In this document: piece after piece, positions 8,292-18,300 of the stretch
Layout: each line of letters opens with the position of its first letter
How positions within the stretch are numbered: the stretch's first letter is position 1
Assembly (NCBI GenBank): GCA_020444515.1
Contig: JAHLKX010000002.1
Span: 62,001-126,000, forward strand
From: Bacteroidota bacterium
Lineage (GTDB): Bacteria > Bacteroidota > Bacteroidia > Bacteroidales > JAADJA01
Length of the DNA stretch: 64,000 bases
Direction of reading: 5' to 3'
Made by a program: the position numbers and the translations under genes
Notes under the pieces: model-generated
Told to the model about the DNA's origin: nothing
The model's database searches: none
Seen by the model: only the letters and a program-made list of their open reading frames with translations

Positions 8292-10835
8292 ATGAAAACG
8301 TTTACACTTCGATCAAATTTGCTTTTTATCGCTGTTCTTTTATTGATTAATCTCCAGGCACAGGAAAGCCTTACAACATCCTTGCAATACGTATCGCCGG
8401 CACCGGGAGCCCTTTATGCCACACCTGAGCATTCAATAGCCATGCGCCAGGGCGATGTTTTGGATGTCAATTCATTAACACCGGATCTGGTAAGTGTTAT
8501 GGGTTCTGAAAGTGGAATTCACAATGGCGAACTGAAATTGTCCGCTGATTCCAGAACACTCATTTTTACACCCCATGATCCGTTCAATTACGATGAAGAG
8601 ATTACAGTGGCTTTAAATGAGGGGCTTTTAACTGCATCCGGAATGGAAGTCGAATCCATGACCTATTCCTTCCGAACCATGGTAGAAGACAATACCCTGA
8701 TCAGAGATCAATTCATCCAGTGGATGAATGGGGAGTATATGAAAACAGCTGTAGAACATAGTGCACTTCCGGTTCAAAAAGGGGGTGGATTAAAATCTAC
8801 AATGGCCCTGCCGGATGATTATCCGACTTATGAAGTAACGCTCAAAAACAATCCAGGCCCGGGTTATTGGTTTGTAACGCCTCATAATTTATTTCACCCA
8901 CTCAATCAACCGGCTTATTCTGTTATCATGGATCACTATGGTACGCCTGTTTTTTATAAAAGAAATGAGTCTCATGCACTGGATTTAAAAATTCAGGAAA
9001 CGGGTGAAATCAGTCAGTTTATTGCCTCATCAGCGGCTGGTCTTGGTATTGCGTACGGTACATTTTATACCTATGATAACAGTTTTAATCCAGTGGATAC
9101 TTTTCAAATGGGCAATGGCTATGAAGCGGAAGAACACGATTTCCAACTGTTTAATGATGGCAGTTACCTGTTATTCACCTATGATCCGCAAATTATTGAC
9201 ATGAGTGAGATTGTTGAAGATGGTGATCCTGAAGCAACGGTTATGGGCCTTGTATTGCAGGAACTGGATGCTGATGATAATGTTGTATTTGAATGGAGTA
9301 GTTGGGATCATATTGCCATTACCGACGCAACTCCTGATGTTGATCTGACCGGCGTATTTATTGATTACTGCCATGGCAATGCAATGGAGCGGGATGATGA
9401 TGGAAATATCCTGGTGTCTTTCAGAAATACCGACGAGATCATAAAAATTGATCGCAATACTGGTGATCTGCTGTGGCGCCTCAATGGAAACAGAGAAGAT
9501 TTGAATGACTTTACCTTTGTAAACGATACCATTAAATTTTCACATCAGCATGATATTCGCAAGCAGGATGATGGAACCATTACACTGTTTGATAATGGGA
9601 ATCTCCACTACGTACCATACACCAGGTTATTAAAATATGAATTGGATGAAACCAATATGACTGCAGAACTGGTTTGGGTTTACCCGCCGGAGCCGGGTGA
9701 AGATCATCATTTCGCCTTTGCTACCGGTAACGCCCATTGGCAGCCCAATGGTAATGTTGCCGTAGGATGGGGTCTCGTATTTCCCATTGTTCCTTCTCAG
9801 TTAATTTTTGGCGAAGTTACACCCGATTATCAAACTACTTTTCAGGTTATCGGATTGGATTCGAATACGACTTACAGGGCTCATAAATATGAATGGGAAA
9901 CCGACCTTTTTAATTTGTCGAAAGATACGATCAACTGGGGCCAGTTTACCGGCTACACTCCGCAACCCTATATTATCCAGGTGACCAATAATTCTGATGA
10001 AGCCATTACGATTTCTGGGACGCACAACCATACGCAAGAATTTTATGCGGCAACCGCATTTCCATTGAATATCGATCCGGGAGCCACAGGCAATATTACC
10101 ATTAACTTCTTCCCGGCGACGGATGGCTATTTTCAGGATGTGATGACCATCATGTGCTCCCTGGGCGAATATGAAATGATGGGTAAACAGGTCGTCTTGA
10201 AAGGATATACGCTGGATGAGGCTGCTCCATCCGTGACTTTTGACCCGGAAGATGAAAGCGAAGGTATCATTCGAATGCCTACACTGAAAATGACATTTGA
10301 TGAAATGATCTATAAATCCAATGGTAACATGATCACCAATAATGATCTGCAGGATTTTATATACCTGGAACAAGCGGGTGATCAGGTTCCGGTGAAAACC
10401 TGGATAAACTGGTATGACAATCAGAAAACAGAGATCATGATCCAACCCTTTGATTATTTGGAAAGCAATACGGAATATACCTGGGGTGTGCACGGTGATA
10501 TGATCCAGGACTGGGCAGGCAATGCCCTTGCAGATAATGTTGATGCCACATTCATAACTGGAGAGGAACTGGGTATGGATGATATACTGGTCAATGATTT
10601 TGCACGGGTATATCCCAATCCGACCAGTGGATTGATCCAGCTTGAGTTTGTCAATAGGGATGAAAAGGCACTACAGATTTACAATGTAGCCGGCGTGGAG
10701 GTTCTGAACGCCGATCATCTGAGCGGATTATCGTATACCTTTAACCTCAGTGATCAACCGGAAGGATTGTATATTGTGAGGGTTATCAATAAAAAAACCA
10801 ATGCCTCTGTTGAATTAAAACTGATCAAGAAATAA
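8292..10835 (+). CDS. T9SS-exported arylsulfotransferase-like protein, copy 1
   Basis: The ATG at 8292 begins a clear signal peptide ('LLFIAVLLLINLQAQ'); the longer ORF-track start overlaps the preceding gene. Domain order in 847 residues is an SbsA/Big_5-like N-terminal domain, an ASST-like beta-propeller (Arylsulfotrans/Arylsulfotran_2 type), an Ig-like domain, a second Big_5-like domain, and a T9SS type A sorting domain starting at 'VYPNPTSGLIQLEF'. Propeller hallmarks are 'DYCHGNAMERDDDGNILVS', 'IIKIDRNTGDLLWRLNG' and 'FSHQHDIRKQDDG'. Characterised ASST enzymes transfer sulfate between phenols through a histidine. Whether this copy is catalytic is unknown. It is about 130 residues longer than copies 2 and 3 because of the second Big_5-like domain. 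It is predicted to be exported and surface-attached or released. Confidence 0.85.
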   Translation: MKTFTLRSNLLFIAVLLLINLQAQESLTTSLQYVSPAPGALYATPEHSIAMRQGDVLDVNSLTPDLVSVMGSESGIHNGELKLSADSRTLIFTPHDPFNYDEEITVALNEGLLTASGMEVESMTYSFRTMVEDNTLIRDQFIQWMNGEYMKTAVEHSALPVQKGGGLKSTMALPDDYPTYEVTLKNNPGPGYWFVTPHNLFHPLNQPAYSVIMDHYGTPVFYKRNESHALDLKIQETGEISQFIASSAAGLGIAYGTFYTYDNSFNPVDTFQMGNGYEAEEHDFQLFNDGSYLLFTYDPQIIDMSEIVEDGDPEATVMGLVLQELDADDNVVFEWSSWDHIAITDATPDVDLTGVFIDYCHGNAMERDDDGNILVSFRNTDEIIKIDRNTGDLLWRLNGNREDLNDFTFVNDTIKFSHQHDIRKQDDGTITLFDNGNLHYVPYTRLLKYELDETNMTAELVWVYPPEPGEDHHFAFATGNAHWQPNGNVAVGWGLVFPIVPSQLIFGEVTPDYQTTFQVIGLDSNTTYRAHKYEWETDLFNLSKDTINWGQFTGYTPQPYIIQVTNNSDEAITISGTHNHTQEFYAATAFPLNIDPGATGNITINFFPATDGYFQDVMTIMCSLGEYEMMGKQVVLKGYTLDEAAPSVTFDPEDESEGIIRMPTLKMTFDEMIYKSNGNMITNNDLQDFIYLEQAGDQVPVKTWINWYDNQKTEIMIQPFDYLESNTEYTWGVHGDMIQDWAGNALADNVDATFITGEELGMDDILVNDFARVYPNPTSGLIQLEFVNRDEKALQIYNVAGVEVLNADHLSGLSYTFNLSDQPEGLYIVRVINKKTNASVELKLIKK

Positions 10836-10860
10836 TCAAATTACGGAGGTTTATATAAAT

Positions 10861-10893
10861 AAAAGCTAAACCTCATCAGGTTTAGCTTTTTTT
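10861..10893 (+). terminator. Strong intrinsic terminator between arylsulfotransferase copies 1 and 2
   Basis: AAAAGCTAAACCT and AGGTTTAGCTTTT form a perfect 13-bp stem around CATC, followed by TTT. It ends only 14 nt before the ATG of copy 2, leaving no room for a separate promoter after it. Confidence 0.85.
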
Positions 10894-10906
10894 AAACGTA
10901 TCAGAG

Positions 10907-13060
10907 ATGAAAGAATTCAGATCGAACTGGAGAAAGGGCTCCCTCTTTTTACTTTTGTGCATAGCCATGCTTTCAATACAGGCGCAGCCTGTTGAAAAGA
11001 AAGACTTTAAATACATTTCACCACTTCCCGGATCATCCTGTATTTTACCCGGAAACAACATTGCATTGCGCCATGGTGATATATTGAATGCATCTTCGGT
11101 TAAAAATTTTAAAATTGAAGTAAGAGGAAGTAAGCGGGGTAACATTCCGGGAAAAACCCTTCTTTCCGATGATCAAAAAACCATCCTTTTCCTCCCCGGT
11201 GAGCCCTTTGAGTGGGGTGAAAGGATTTTTGTCACAACAGGAAATGAAATAAAAACGGAAAAAGGTGTTGAGATCAACCCTGTTTCATTTTGGTTTGATA
11301 TTTCCAAATCCTTACCTGATCTTGCTGAGGATCACTCCATGATGGATGAATTTCAAATGATCGAGCTGTTGCAAAAGCCTCATCCCCTGCCAAGGACGAT
11401 CACATTGAAAGACAATAACCTGCCTGAAGATTTTCCGGAACTTACGGTCGATTATACGAATAATCCCTGTGAATCGGAATATTATTTTGTGGCGCCCTTT
11501 GGATATTGGGGCTGGTTTCCGGATAACGTACCCTACCTCATTATTTTTGATTACAGGGGTGTCCCCCTGTTTTATCAAAAAATGGAGGGCCATCCTTATG
11601 ATTTTAAGGTGCAGCCCAATGGAAATTTGTCGCTGTACTACAATTTATGGCCTACACCAGCACACATTGAACTCGACAGCTCTTACCAGCAAATTGATAC
11701 CTATACCATGGGCAATGGTTATGGCGGAACCGATTTCCATGAGCTGTTGCTATTGCCCAACGGTCATGCCATTGTGATGACCTATGATCCGCAGTTTGTG
11801 GATATGAGCCAGATAGTGCCGGGTGGGCACCCCAACGCCATTGTGAAAGGTTGGATCATTCAGGAATTGGATGCTGATAAGAATGTGGTGTTCCAGTGGC
11901 GGAGCTGGGATCATTATGACATTACCGATGCTGATGAATATGTAAACCTTACCGATTCACTGATCGATCCCATTCATGGCAACTCCATCGAGCTGGTAGG
12001 TGAGGATGCGATGTTATTGTCACCCCGGAATTTTAATGAGATAACCAAAATCGACCGCAATACCGGTGAAATTATCTGGCGCCTGGGTGGAGAAAACAAT
12101 ATGTTCGATTTTGTCAATGACACCCTTCGTTTTTCCCGGGCTCATGATGTTAGACTGCTTCAAAATGGCCATATTTCACTCTTTGATAATGGAACTTACC
12201 ATCCCGAACCCCAGTATTCCAGTGTGATCGAATACGATGTGGATGAAGAGAATTTTGAAGTCAGTCTGGTCCGAAGATTGCGTTCTGATCCTGATATCCT
12301 GGGTGTGATCATGGGCAATGCACAGCAAACCAGCAATGGCGATTTTATTGCGGGCTGGGGAAGTGGAGTGCCGGGTTTGACGGAATTTAACCCGAACAAC
12401 GAAATTGCCCTGGAAGTCTATTTTGCCGGTATCAATTACCGGGCTTTTCGTTTTCCATGGTCGACCAATTATTTCACCTGCCAATCCGATTCACTTCATT
12501 TTGGATATATGTGGTATGAGGAAACCAGGACCAAAACAGTGGAGGTGATCAACCCCCGGGATGAACCTCTGATCCTCACCAGTTACCATACCGGAGGACC
12601 GGCCTATTCCGTTGAAGATGATTTTCCGGTCACGGTCCCTCCCCATGAAAGTATTGGTTTAACCGTTACCCTTTCACCGGATGAACCGGGAACCTATAAG
12701 GATGTCCTGACCCTGAATGCTGATTTCAATACGGAAGAACTGACCAGGCGTATTGCCCGGCAGGTGAAATTGATCGGTTATGCCACCCAGAATCAGTCGG
12801 TAGAAGATAATCGTTATGCTGGTATCCGTATTTTCCCCAATCCGGTTACAGGATCATTGACGGTAACCCTTGAAGAACCAACAGAAACTGCGCAACTGGT
12901 CGTTTATGATAATCAGGGTAGGCGGGTCAAATTCATTTCTCTTTCCGACCAGGTTCATAATTCTGTTGATCTTTCCGATCTTCAACCGGGTTTATACAAC
13001 CTGCAATTTCTTTCTGCTGGCGGCAGGGTAGTTTATAGTTCAAAGATCATCAAACAATAA
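10907..13060 (+). CDS. T9SS-exported arylsulfotransferase-like protein, copy 2
   Basis: This 717-residue paralogue of the preceding gene starts with a signal peptide ('LFLLLCIAMLSIQAQ'). It has the same N-terminal module ('YISPLPGSSCILPGNNIALRHGD'), the ASST-like propeller ('DPIHGNSIEL', 'ITKIDRNTGEIIWRLGG', 'FSRAHDVRLLQNGH', 'LFDNGTYHPEP'), an Ig-like domain and a T9SS type A sorting domain from 'IFPNPVTGSLTV'. It lacks the second Big_5-like domain of copy 1. It sits just after a strong terminator, so expression probably depends on read-through or on an element within that hairpin. Copy 3 follows 10 nt later and is likely co-transcribed. Substrate unknown. Confidence 0.85.
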   Translation: MKEFRSNWRKGSLFLLLCIAMLSIQAQPVEKKDFKYISPLPGSSCILPGNNIALRHGDILNASSVKNFKIEVRGSKRGNIPGKTLLSDDQKTILFLPGEPFEWGERIFVTTGNEIKTEKGVEINPVSFWFDISKSLPDLAEDHSMMDEFQMIELLQKPHPLPRTITLKDNNLPEDFPELTVDYTNNPCESEYYFVAPFGYWGWFPDNVPYLIIFDYRGVPLFYQKMEGHPYDFKVQPNGNLSLYYNLWPTPAHIELDSSYQQIDTYTMGNGYGGTDFHELLLLPNGHAIVMTYDPQFVDMSQIVPGGHPNAIVKGWIIQELDADKNVVFQWRSWDHYDITDADEYVNLTDSLIDPIHGNSIELVGEDAMLLSPRNFNEITKIDRNTGEIIWRLGGENNMFDFVNDTLRFSRAHDVRLLQNGHISLFDNGTYHPEPQYSSVIEYDVDEENFEVSLVRRLRSDPDILGVIMGNAQQTSNGDFIAGWGSGVPGLTEFNPNNEIALEVYFAGINYRAFRFPWSTNYFTCQSDSLHFGYMWYEETRTKTVEVINPRDEPLILTSYHTGGPAYSVEDDFPVTVPPHESIGLTVTLSPDEPGTYKDVLTLNADFNTEELTRRIARQVKLIGYATQNQSVEDNRYAGIRIFPNPVTGSLTVTLEEPTETAQLVVYDNQGRRVKFISLSDQVHNSVDLSDLQPGLYNLQFLSAGGRVVYSSKIIKQ

Positions 13061-13070
13061 GTCTTTTCTT

Positions 13071-15221
13071 ATGAAAAATCATAATCCTATTGATTCTATG
13101 TTGGTCGTATTGGTGTTATTGATTGCCACCTCTGTAGTCCGGGCACAGGATGATCCATATGTGGAATTGAAATATGTATCTCCGGTTCCGGGTTCAAAAT
13201 ATGTTATGCCCATGAATAACATTGCCTTGCGTCAGGGGGAAGCGCTGGATGCCGGATCGCTTCGCAGTCATTTGCTAACGGTTAAAAGCAATAAGGGTGA
13301 TAAATTTGCGGGCCGGCTAATATTATCCGACGACAACCGGACCCTTCTTTTCCTGCCGGAAGAACCTTATCCATTGGGGCAGGTAGTTTACGTGGAACTT
13401 CAGGATGGATTGAAAACCCGGTCGGGAAAGAAAATTAAACCATTGAATTTTCAGTTTGAGACCACGCAAAAAATAATAAAAGTTGACCGGGATTTCATGA
13501 AAAAATACATCCTGGACAAACCCATCAACTTGCACAAGCCGGTTAATAAGACGGTAGAGAATTCAACCACGCCATTGGATAATAATTATCCGGAAGGGTA
13601 TGCTTTTGCCCAGGTGCTGGTCGACAATTCACCGCCGGATGGGTATTATTTTTATACCCCTTACAATGAATGGGCCCTGTTTCCGGATACAGACCCCTAT
13701 ATCAGCATCATAGATAAATACGGGGTACCGGTTTACTACCGAAAGTTGCAACAGGCGGCTTATGACCTGAAGATACAACCCAATGGATTGCTTTCCTTCT
13801 ATTCATTTCACCCTTACTGGGGCAATATTGTGATGGATAGCTCCTTTCGGTTTTTGGATAAGTTTCAGATGGGAAATGGATATAGTTACACCGATTTCCA
13901 TGAATTTCAAATGCTGGAGAACGGCCACGCTTTCGTCATGACCTATGATGCCCAGTTGATCGATATGAGCCAGATAGTGCCGGGTGGTGATACGGCTGCC
14001 ATTGTTTCGGGTTTTGTATTCCAGGAGCTTGATTCAGATCATAATGTTGTTTTTCAATGGCGAAGCTGGGATCATTACGAAATTACAGAGACCGGTCCTG
14101 AGGTAGACTTACTTGACGAGCAAATCGATTATGTGCATGGCAATACCATTGAGGTTGAATCCAATACCTCCCTGCTGATCTCCAGCCGCAATTTTCATGA
14201 GATTACGAAGATCGACCGGAACACAGGTGAAATCATCTGGCGGCTGGGAGGGAGTCAGAATCAGTTCGATTTCGGAACCGACACCCTTCGCTTTTCGAGG
14301 CAGCATGATTCCCGGAGGATCTATAACGGACATGTGACTGCCTTTGATAACGGAACCTTTCACCCGGATCCAAAATTCTCAAGCGCAGTAGAATATGCCA
14401 TCAATACCGATAGCATGACAGCAACCCTGGTCAATCGTTACCGTCACGATCCCGATTACCTGGGTACGGCTATGGGCAATGCATTCTGGACACCGGATGA
14501 ATCAATAGTGATCGGCTGGGGCACCACTTTAATTGGTATTTCGGAAATGGATCTTCAGGGTAATTTGCTGTGGGAAACGAAGTTTGAGGGGATGAGTTAT
14601 CGTGCTTACCGGTTTCCCTGGAAGACCAACTATTTTTCAACGGAAAAGGATACCCTCAACTTCAGTTATGTTTGGTACCAGGATTCCACTCAAAAATCAT
14701 TGGAAATATACAATCCGCAACCGTTTGATATAGATATTACCAGCACCTATAACATGACGGGCCATTTTAAATCCCTGGATACATATCCGGTCACCGTTCC
14801 GGCCGGAGGATTGGCAACACTTTCCTTCCGGTTCATCCCCGATTCCGTTGGAACTTTTCAGGATATCCTGACCATCAACTCAGATATCCAAAATGACACC
14901 CTCGTCCAGCGTATTGCTCAGCAGGTTCAACTGGTGGGTTATTCCACGGAGGGTCAGGGCATAGCGGATAAAACAGGATGGAATGTGGCATGTTATCCCA
15001 ATCCGGTAAAGGATGTGCTAAAAGTTGAATTCGACGGCTTTGCTCCAAAGGTTTTTATTGAAGTCAAAGGTTTAGCAGGAAATATATTATTGAGAAAAGA
15101 AACAGACCATACCTCAGCCACTTCCATCGATTGCTCTCAATTGAGTCATGGCGTATTTCTTATCACCATCATTTCGGTTGAATCGGGTGAGCAGCATAGT
15201 TTTAAAATCATTAAAATGTAA
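13071..15221 (+). CDS. T9SS-exported arylsulfotransferase-like protein, copy 3
   Basis: This 716-residue protein is close in length and layout to copy 2. It has a signal peptide ending 'SVVRAQ', the N-terminal 'YVSPVPGSKYVMPMNNIALRQG' module, the propeller with 'IDYVHGNTIEVE', 'ITKIDRNTGEIIWRLGG' and 'FSRQHDSRRIYNGH', an Ig-like domain, and a T9SS type A sorting domain from 'CYPNPVKDVLKVEF'. The strings 'QIVPGG', 'WRSWDHY' and 'RNTGEIIWRLGG' are shared with copy 2, so copies 2 and 3 look like the more recent duplication (judged by eye). The 10-nt gap to copy 2 points to one transcript. Function is inferred only from family membership. Confidence 0.85.
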   Translation: MKNHNPIDSMLVVLVLLIATSVVRAQDDPYVELKYVSPVPGSKYVMPMNNIALRQGEALDAGSLRSHLLTVKSNKGDKFAGRLILSDDNRTLLFLPEEPYPLGQVVYVELQDGLKTRSGKKIKPLNFQFETTQKIIKVDRDFMKKYILDKPINLHKPVNKTVENSTTPLDNNYPEGYAFAQVLVDNSPPDGYYFYTPYNEWALFPDTDPYISIIDKYGVPVYYRKLQQAAYDLKIQPNGLLSFYSFHPYWGNIVMDSSFRFLDKFQMGNGYSYTDFHEFQMLENGHAFVMTYDAQLIDMSQIVPGGDTAAIVSGFVFQELDSDHNVVFQWRSWDHYEITETGPEVDLLDEQIDYVHGNTIEVESNTSLLISSRNFHEITKIDRNTGEIIWRLGGSQNQFDFGTDTLRFSRQHDSRRIYNGHVTAFDNGTFHPDPKFSSAVEYAINTDSMTATLVNRYRHDPDYLGTAMGNAFWTPDESIVIGWGTTLIGISEMDLQGNLLWETKFEGMSYRAYRFPWKTNYFSTEKDTLNFSYVWYQDSTQKSLEIYNPQPFDIDITSTYNMTGHFKSLDTYPVTVPAGGLATLSFRFIPDSVGTFQDILTINSDIQNDTLVQRIAQQVQLVGYSTEGQGIADKTGWNVACYPNPVKDVLKVEFDGFAPKVFIEVKGLAGNILLRKETDHTSATSIDCSQLSHGVFLITIISVESGEQHSFKIIKM

Positions 15222-15321
15222 TGTTTGGGTAGCAGATTTTTATTAATGGTTTGGATTTAAAACCAGAGATTCACAGCCTTAATTAACTTTTGAATTGGCG
15301 CCAATGGTGAGCAAGTCAGCC

Positions 15322-15352
15322 TTTCTTTTCAACTTAATATTTCCTACCTTTG
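15322..15352 (+). promoter_or_regulatory. Candidate promoter for the CotH pair
   Basis: TTTC at 15322, a 19-bp spacer, then TACCTTTG at 15345-15352 fit the Bacteroidetes pattern with one mismatch. The element lies inside the ORF-track extension of the next gene, supporting the ATG at 15376 as the real start. Confidence 0.5.
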
Positions 15353-15375
15353 CCCTATTACTTGAGGTAAAGGTG

Positions 15376-18300
15376 ATGAAAAAAATCTTAGTCATTTTAT
15401 TTTTTTTTCCTGTTTTTGGTCTGTCAGGTCAAAACTTGATGATTAATGAGTTTTGTGCCAAAAACAACAACATCATTACAGATAGTGACTTTAACCAGTT
15501 TTCTGACTGGATTGAAATTATAAACACCTCCAGCCAAAGTATCAACTTGAACGGGTATTATTTATCGGATGATCCCGATAATATTACCAAGTGGAAAATA
15601 CCTCCATCCACCGATCTATCACCAGAACAACCCTTGGTCATCTGGGCTGATGATCAGGACGTGAAACAACAAAATTTACACACCAATTTTAAATTGAGTT
15701 CTGATAATGGTTGGATTGGTATATCTGGCACAGATTCTTTGCTGATTCACGAGGTTGAATATGGAGAACAGTTTGCCGATATTTCATGCGGATTGCAATC
15801 CAATGATTGGGTATATTTTGCAGAGCCCACCCCGGGAATGGAGAACATTACAAATGGATTCCCTTCGTCACAGCGCGAGAACCAGCCGGTATTTTCATTA
15901 CCGGATGGTTTTTATGAATCCGGTGCAATGCTGGAAATAAATGATCCATCAGGTCAGGGTGAGATTCATTTTACATTGGATGGATCGATACCAAACCTGA
16001 CGTCTCCCATTTACAGTCAACCCATTGAACTAAACGAAAACAAGGTTGTTAGGGCCAGAATCTTTGGCTCACTTTTGCCTGGCCAGGAAGCCACAGGAAG
16101 TTATTTTATTGGGATCAGTAAAGATCTGCCAATTATTTCTTTGATCATCAACCCGGATTTTTTGTGGAGCGATAGTATCGGTATTTTTAATGATTCTCTC
16201 ATCAACTTGAGAAAAGATTGGGAGCGGTATTCAATAATTCAATATTTTGAGAATTATGAACTGGCTTTCAAGGCTGAAAATGATATCCGCTTGTTTGGCA
16301 ATACAGCCATTGCCCTTCCTCAAAAATCAATTGCCATCTTTCCTTCAAATAAGATTCAATACCCCATCTTCCGGGATAATGCAGTGCAGGAGTTTGAGTC
16401 GCTTATTCTCAGGAGTTCCAGCGACGACTGGAATCTGACCATGCTCAGGGATGGATTCATACAAACCCTGGTGAAAGAAAAATTACCCCTCGACTATCAG
16501 GGTTATCAACCCGCCGTAATGTATATCAACGGGGAATACTTTGGAATTTTTAATGTAAGGGAAAAGTATAACGAAGATTATATCAAACACCATCATGGTA
16601 TTGATAAGGATGAACTTGATTTATTGGAATTGAATTACTGGGATCTTGAAGTTGGAGTTCTTAGTGGTACGGATGAGACCTATTTCAATATGCTGGACTT
16701 TCTGTATAATAATGATATTACCAATAATTCAGTTTTTGAGGAGGTAAACAATTACCTTGATCTTGACAACTATACCCATTATATTATCACCCAGATATAC
16801 ATAGCAAATTATAGCTATAAACACAATATCAAAACCTGGAGACAAAATACCATTGCTGACGGATTTAAATGGCTGATTTTTGATACCGATCGAGGATACA
16901 TGCACTCGTGGAAGGAAGTTTTTATGGATATTTATGAAAACGACACCGTATTTAAGCGTCTGCTCGATAATATCCAATATCGCAATCATTTTTTACAGCA
17001 AACCTGTTCACATATCAATGCTTCATTCAGAAAGGGTGTCGTGGATCATTTATTGGATAGCCTGAAAAGTCAAATTGAAACGGAGATGCCCCTGCATATA
17101 GAACGTTGGGCTCCTCATGGTGGGGTATCCTCGATGGGTTATTGGGAAGAACAAATTCAGAAAATCCGGGATTTTGCTTTGCAACGGAAGGATACATTGT
17201 TATTGCGGTTGAATACATTTTTTGACCTGGATGGTCAGGTATCAATAGAGCTCAAAAAATCGCACCTACATGGTGGTGATATATATATTGAGAATGTGTT
17301 GATTCCATACAATGATTCACTTCATACTTATTTCAAAAACATCCCGGTAACCCTGGTAGTTAAACCAAATCCTGGCTATGTCTTTGTCGATTGGGAGGGA
17401 ATATCTACCAGTGATAGCATTACGATGACTTTTTCGGAGGATTTAACTTTGCATGCCCGTTTTGAACCTGATTGTGAAGTACCATCGGTCATCAATGAAG
17501 ATTTTGCCTTTGTTGAAAGTTGCTCCCCATATTATATTGATTCAGATATCATGGTTGATACGGGAGCAATTTTATACAGTGAACCGGGAGTGCAGATCCT
17601 GTTTGCTGATCATACAAAATTATTGGTTAAGGGTGAGCTAAATTTATCAGGCTCTTCTGAAAATCCAATTGAAATGGGTGGTCAGAATGAAAATGGTTGG
17701 AAATACATTGAATCTGATGGAGGAACCATCAAAATGGATCAAGTGCATATATATTCCGGTGAAAAGGCGCTTTATGTTCATAATCAAAGCACCCTGAAAA
17801 TATCTAACTGCATATTTACAGAATCAGATCTGGACGTAAATGATTTGATTTCAGCAACAGATTCAGATGTTGAAATTATCGATTGTGTGTTTAACGGTAA
17901 TCCTCAAAACACAAAAAGAGATGGTATCGATTGCGATCAGATCTATTCCGGTATATTTTCGGGAAATACTTTTTATGATATATCTGATGATTGTATAGAT
18001 ATTGGAACCAACTCTACCAATATTGTCATTGATCACAATGAAATGTATCATTGTCAAAGTATGGGTGTATCCATTGGAGAATCATCTGTTGGAACAATTT
18101 TCCGAAACATCATTGTCCATTGCGAAGGAGGTATACAGGTTCATTCCGAAGCTGTTGCACAGGTGATCAACAATACCCTTTTTGCAAACAATGCAGGAGT
18201 CAGGGCTTTTCATTATGATAATACACCCTTATCAGGCGGGACCGCGCATATTGTAAATACCATATTTTCACAATGTGTTTCCGATATAACACTTCAATCG

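Noticed and set aside
9801-10493. 230-codon minus-strand ORF inside arylsulfotransferase copy 1
   Set aside because: Antisense shadow of a gene with clear domains and sorting signal; low-complexity, His/Ile-rich translation.
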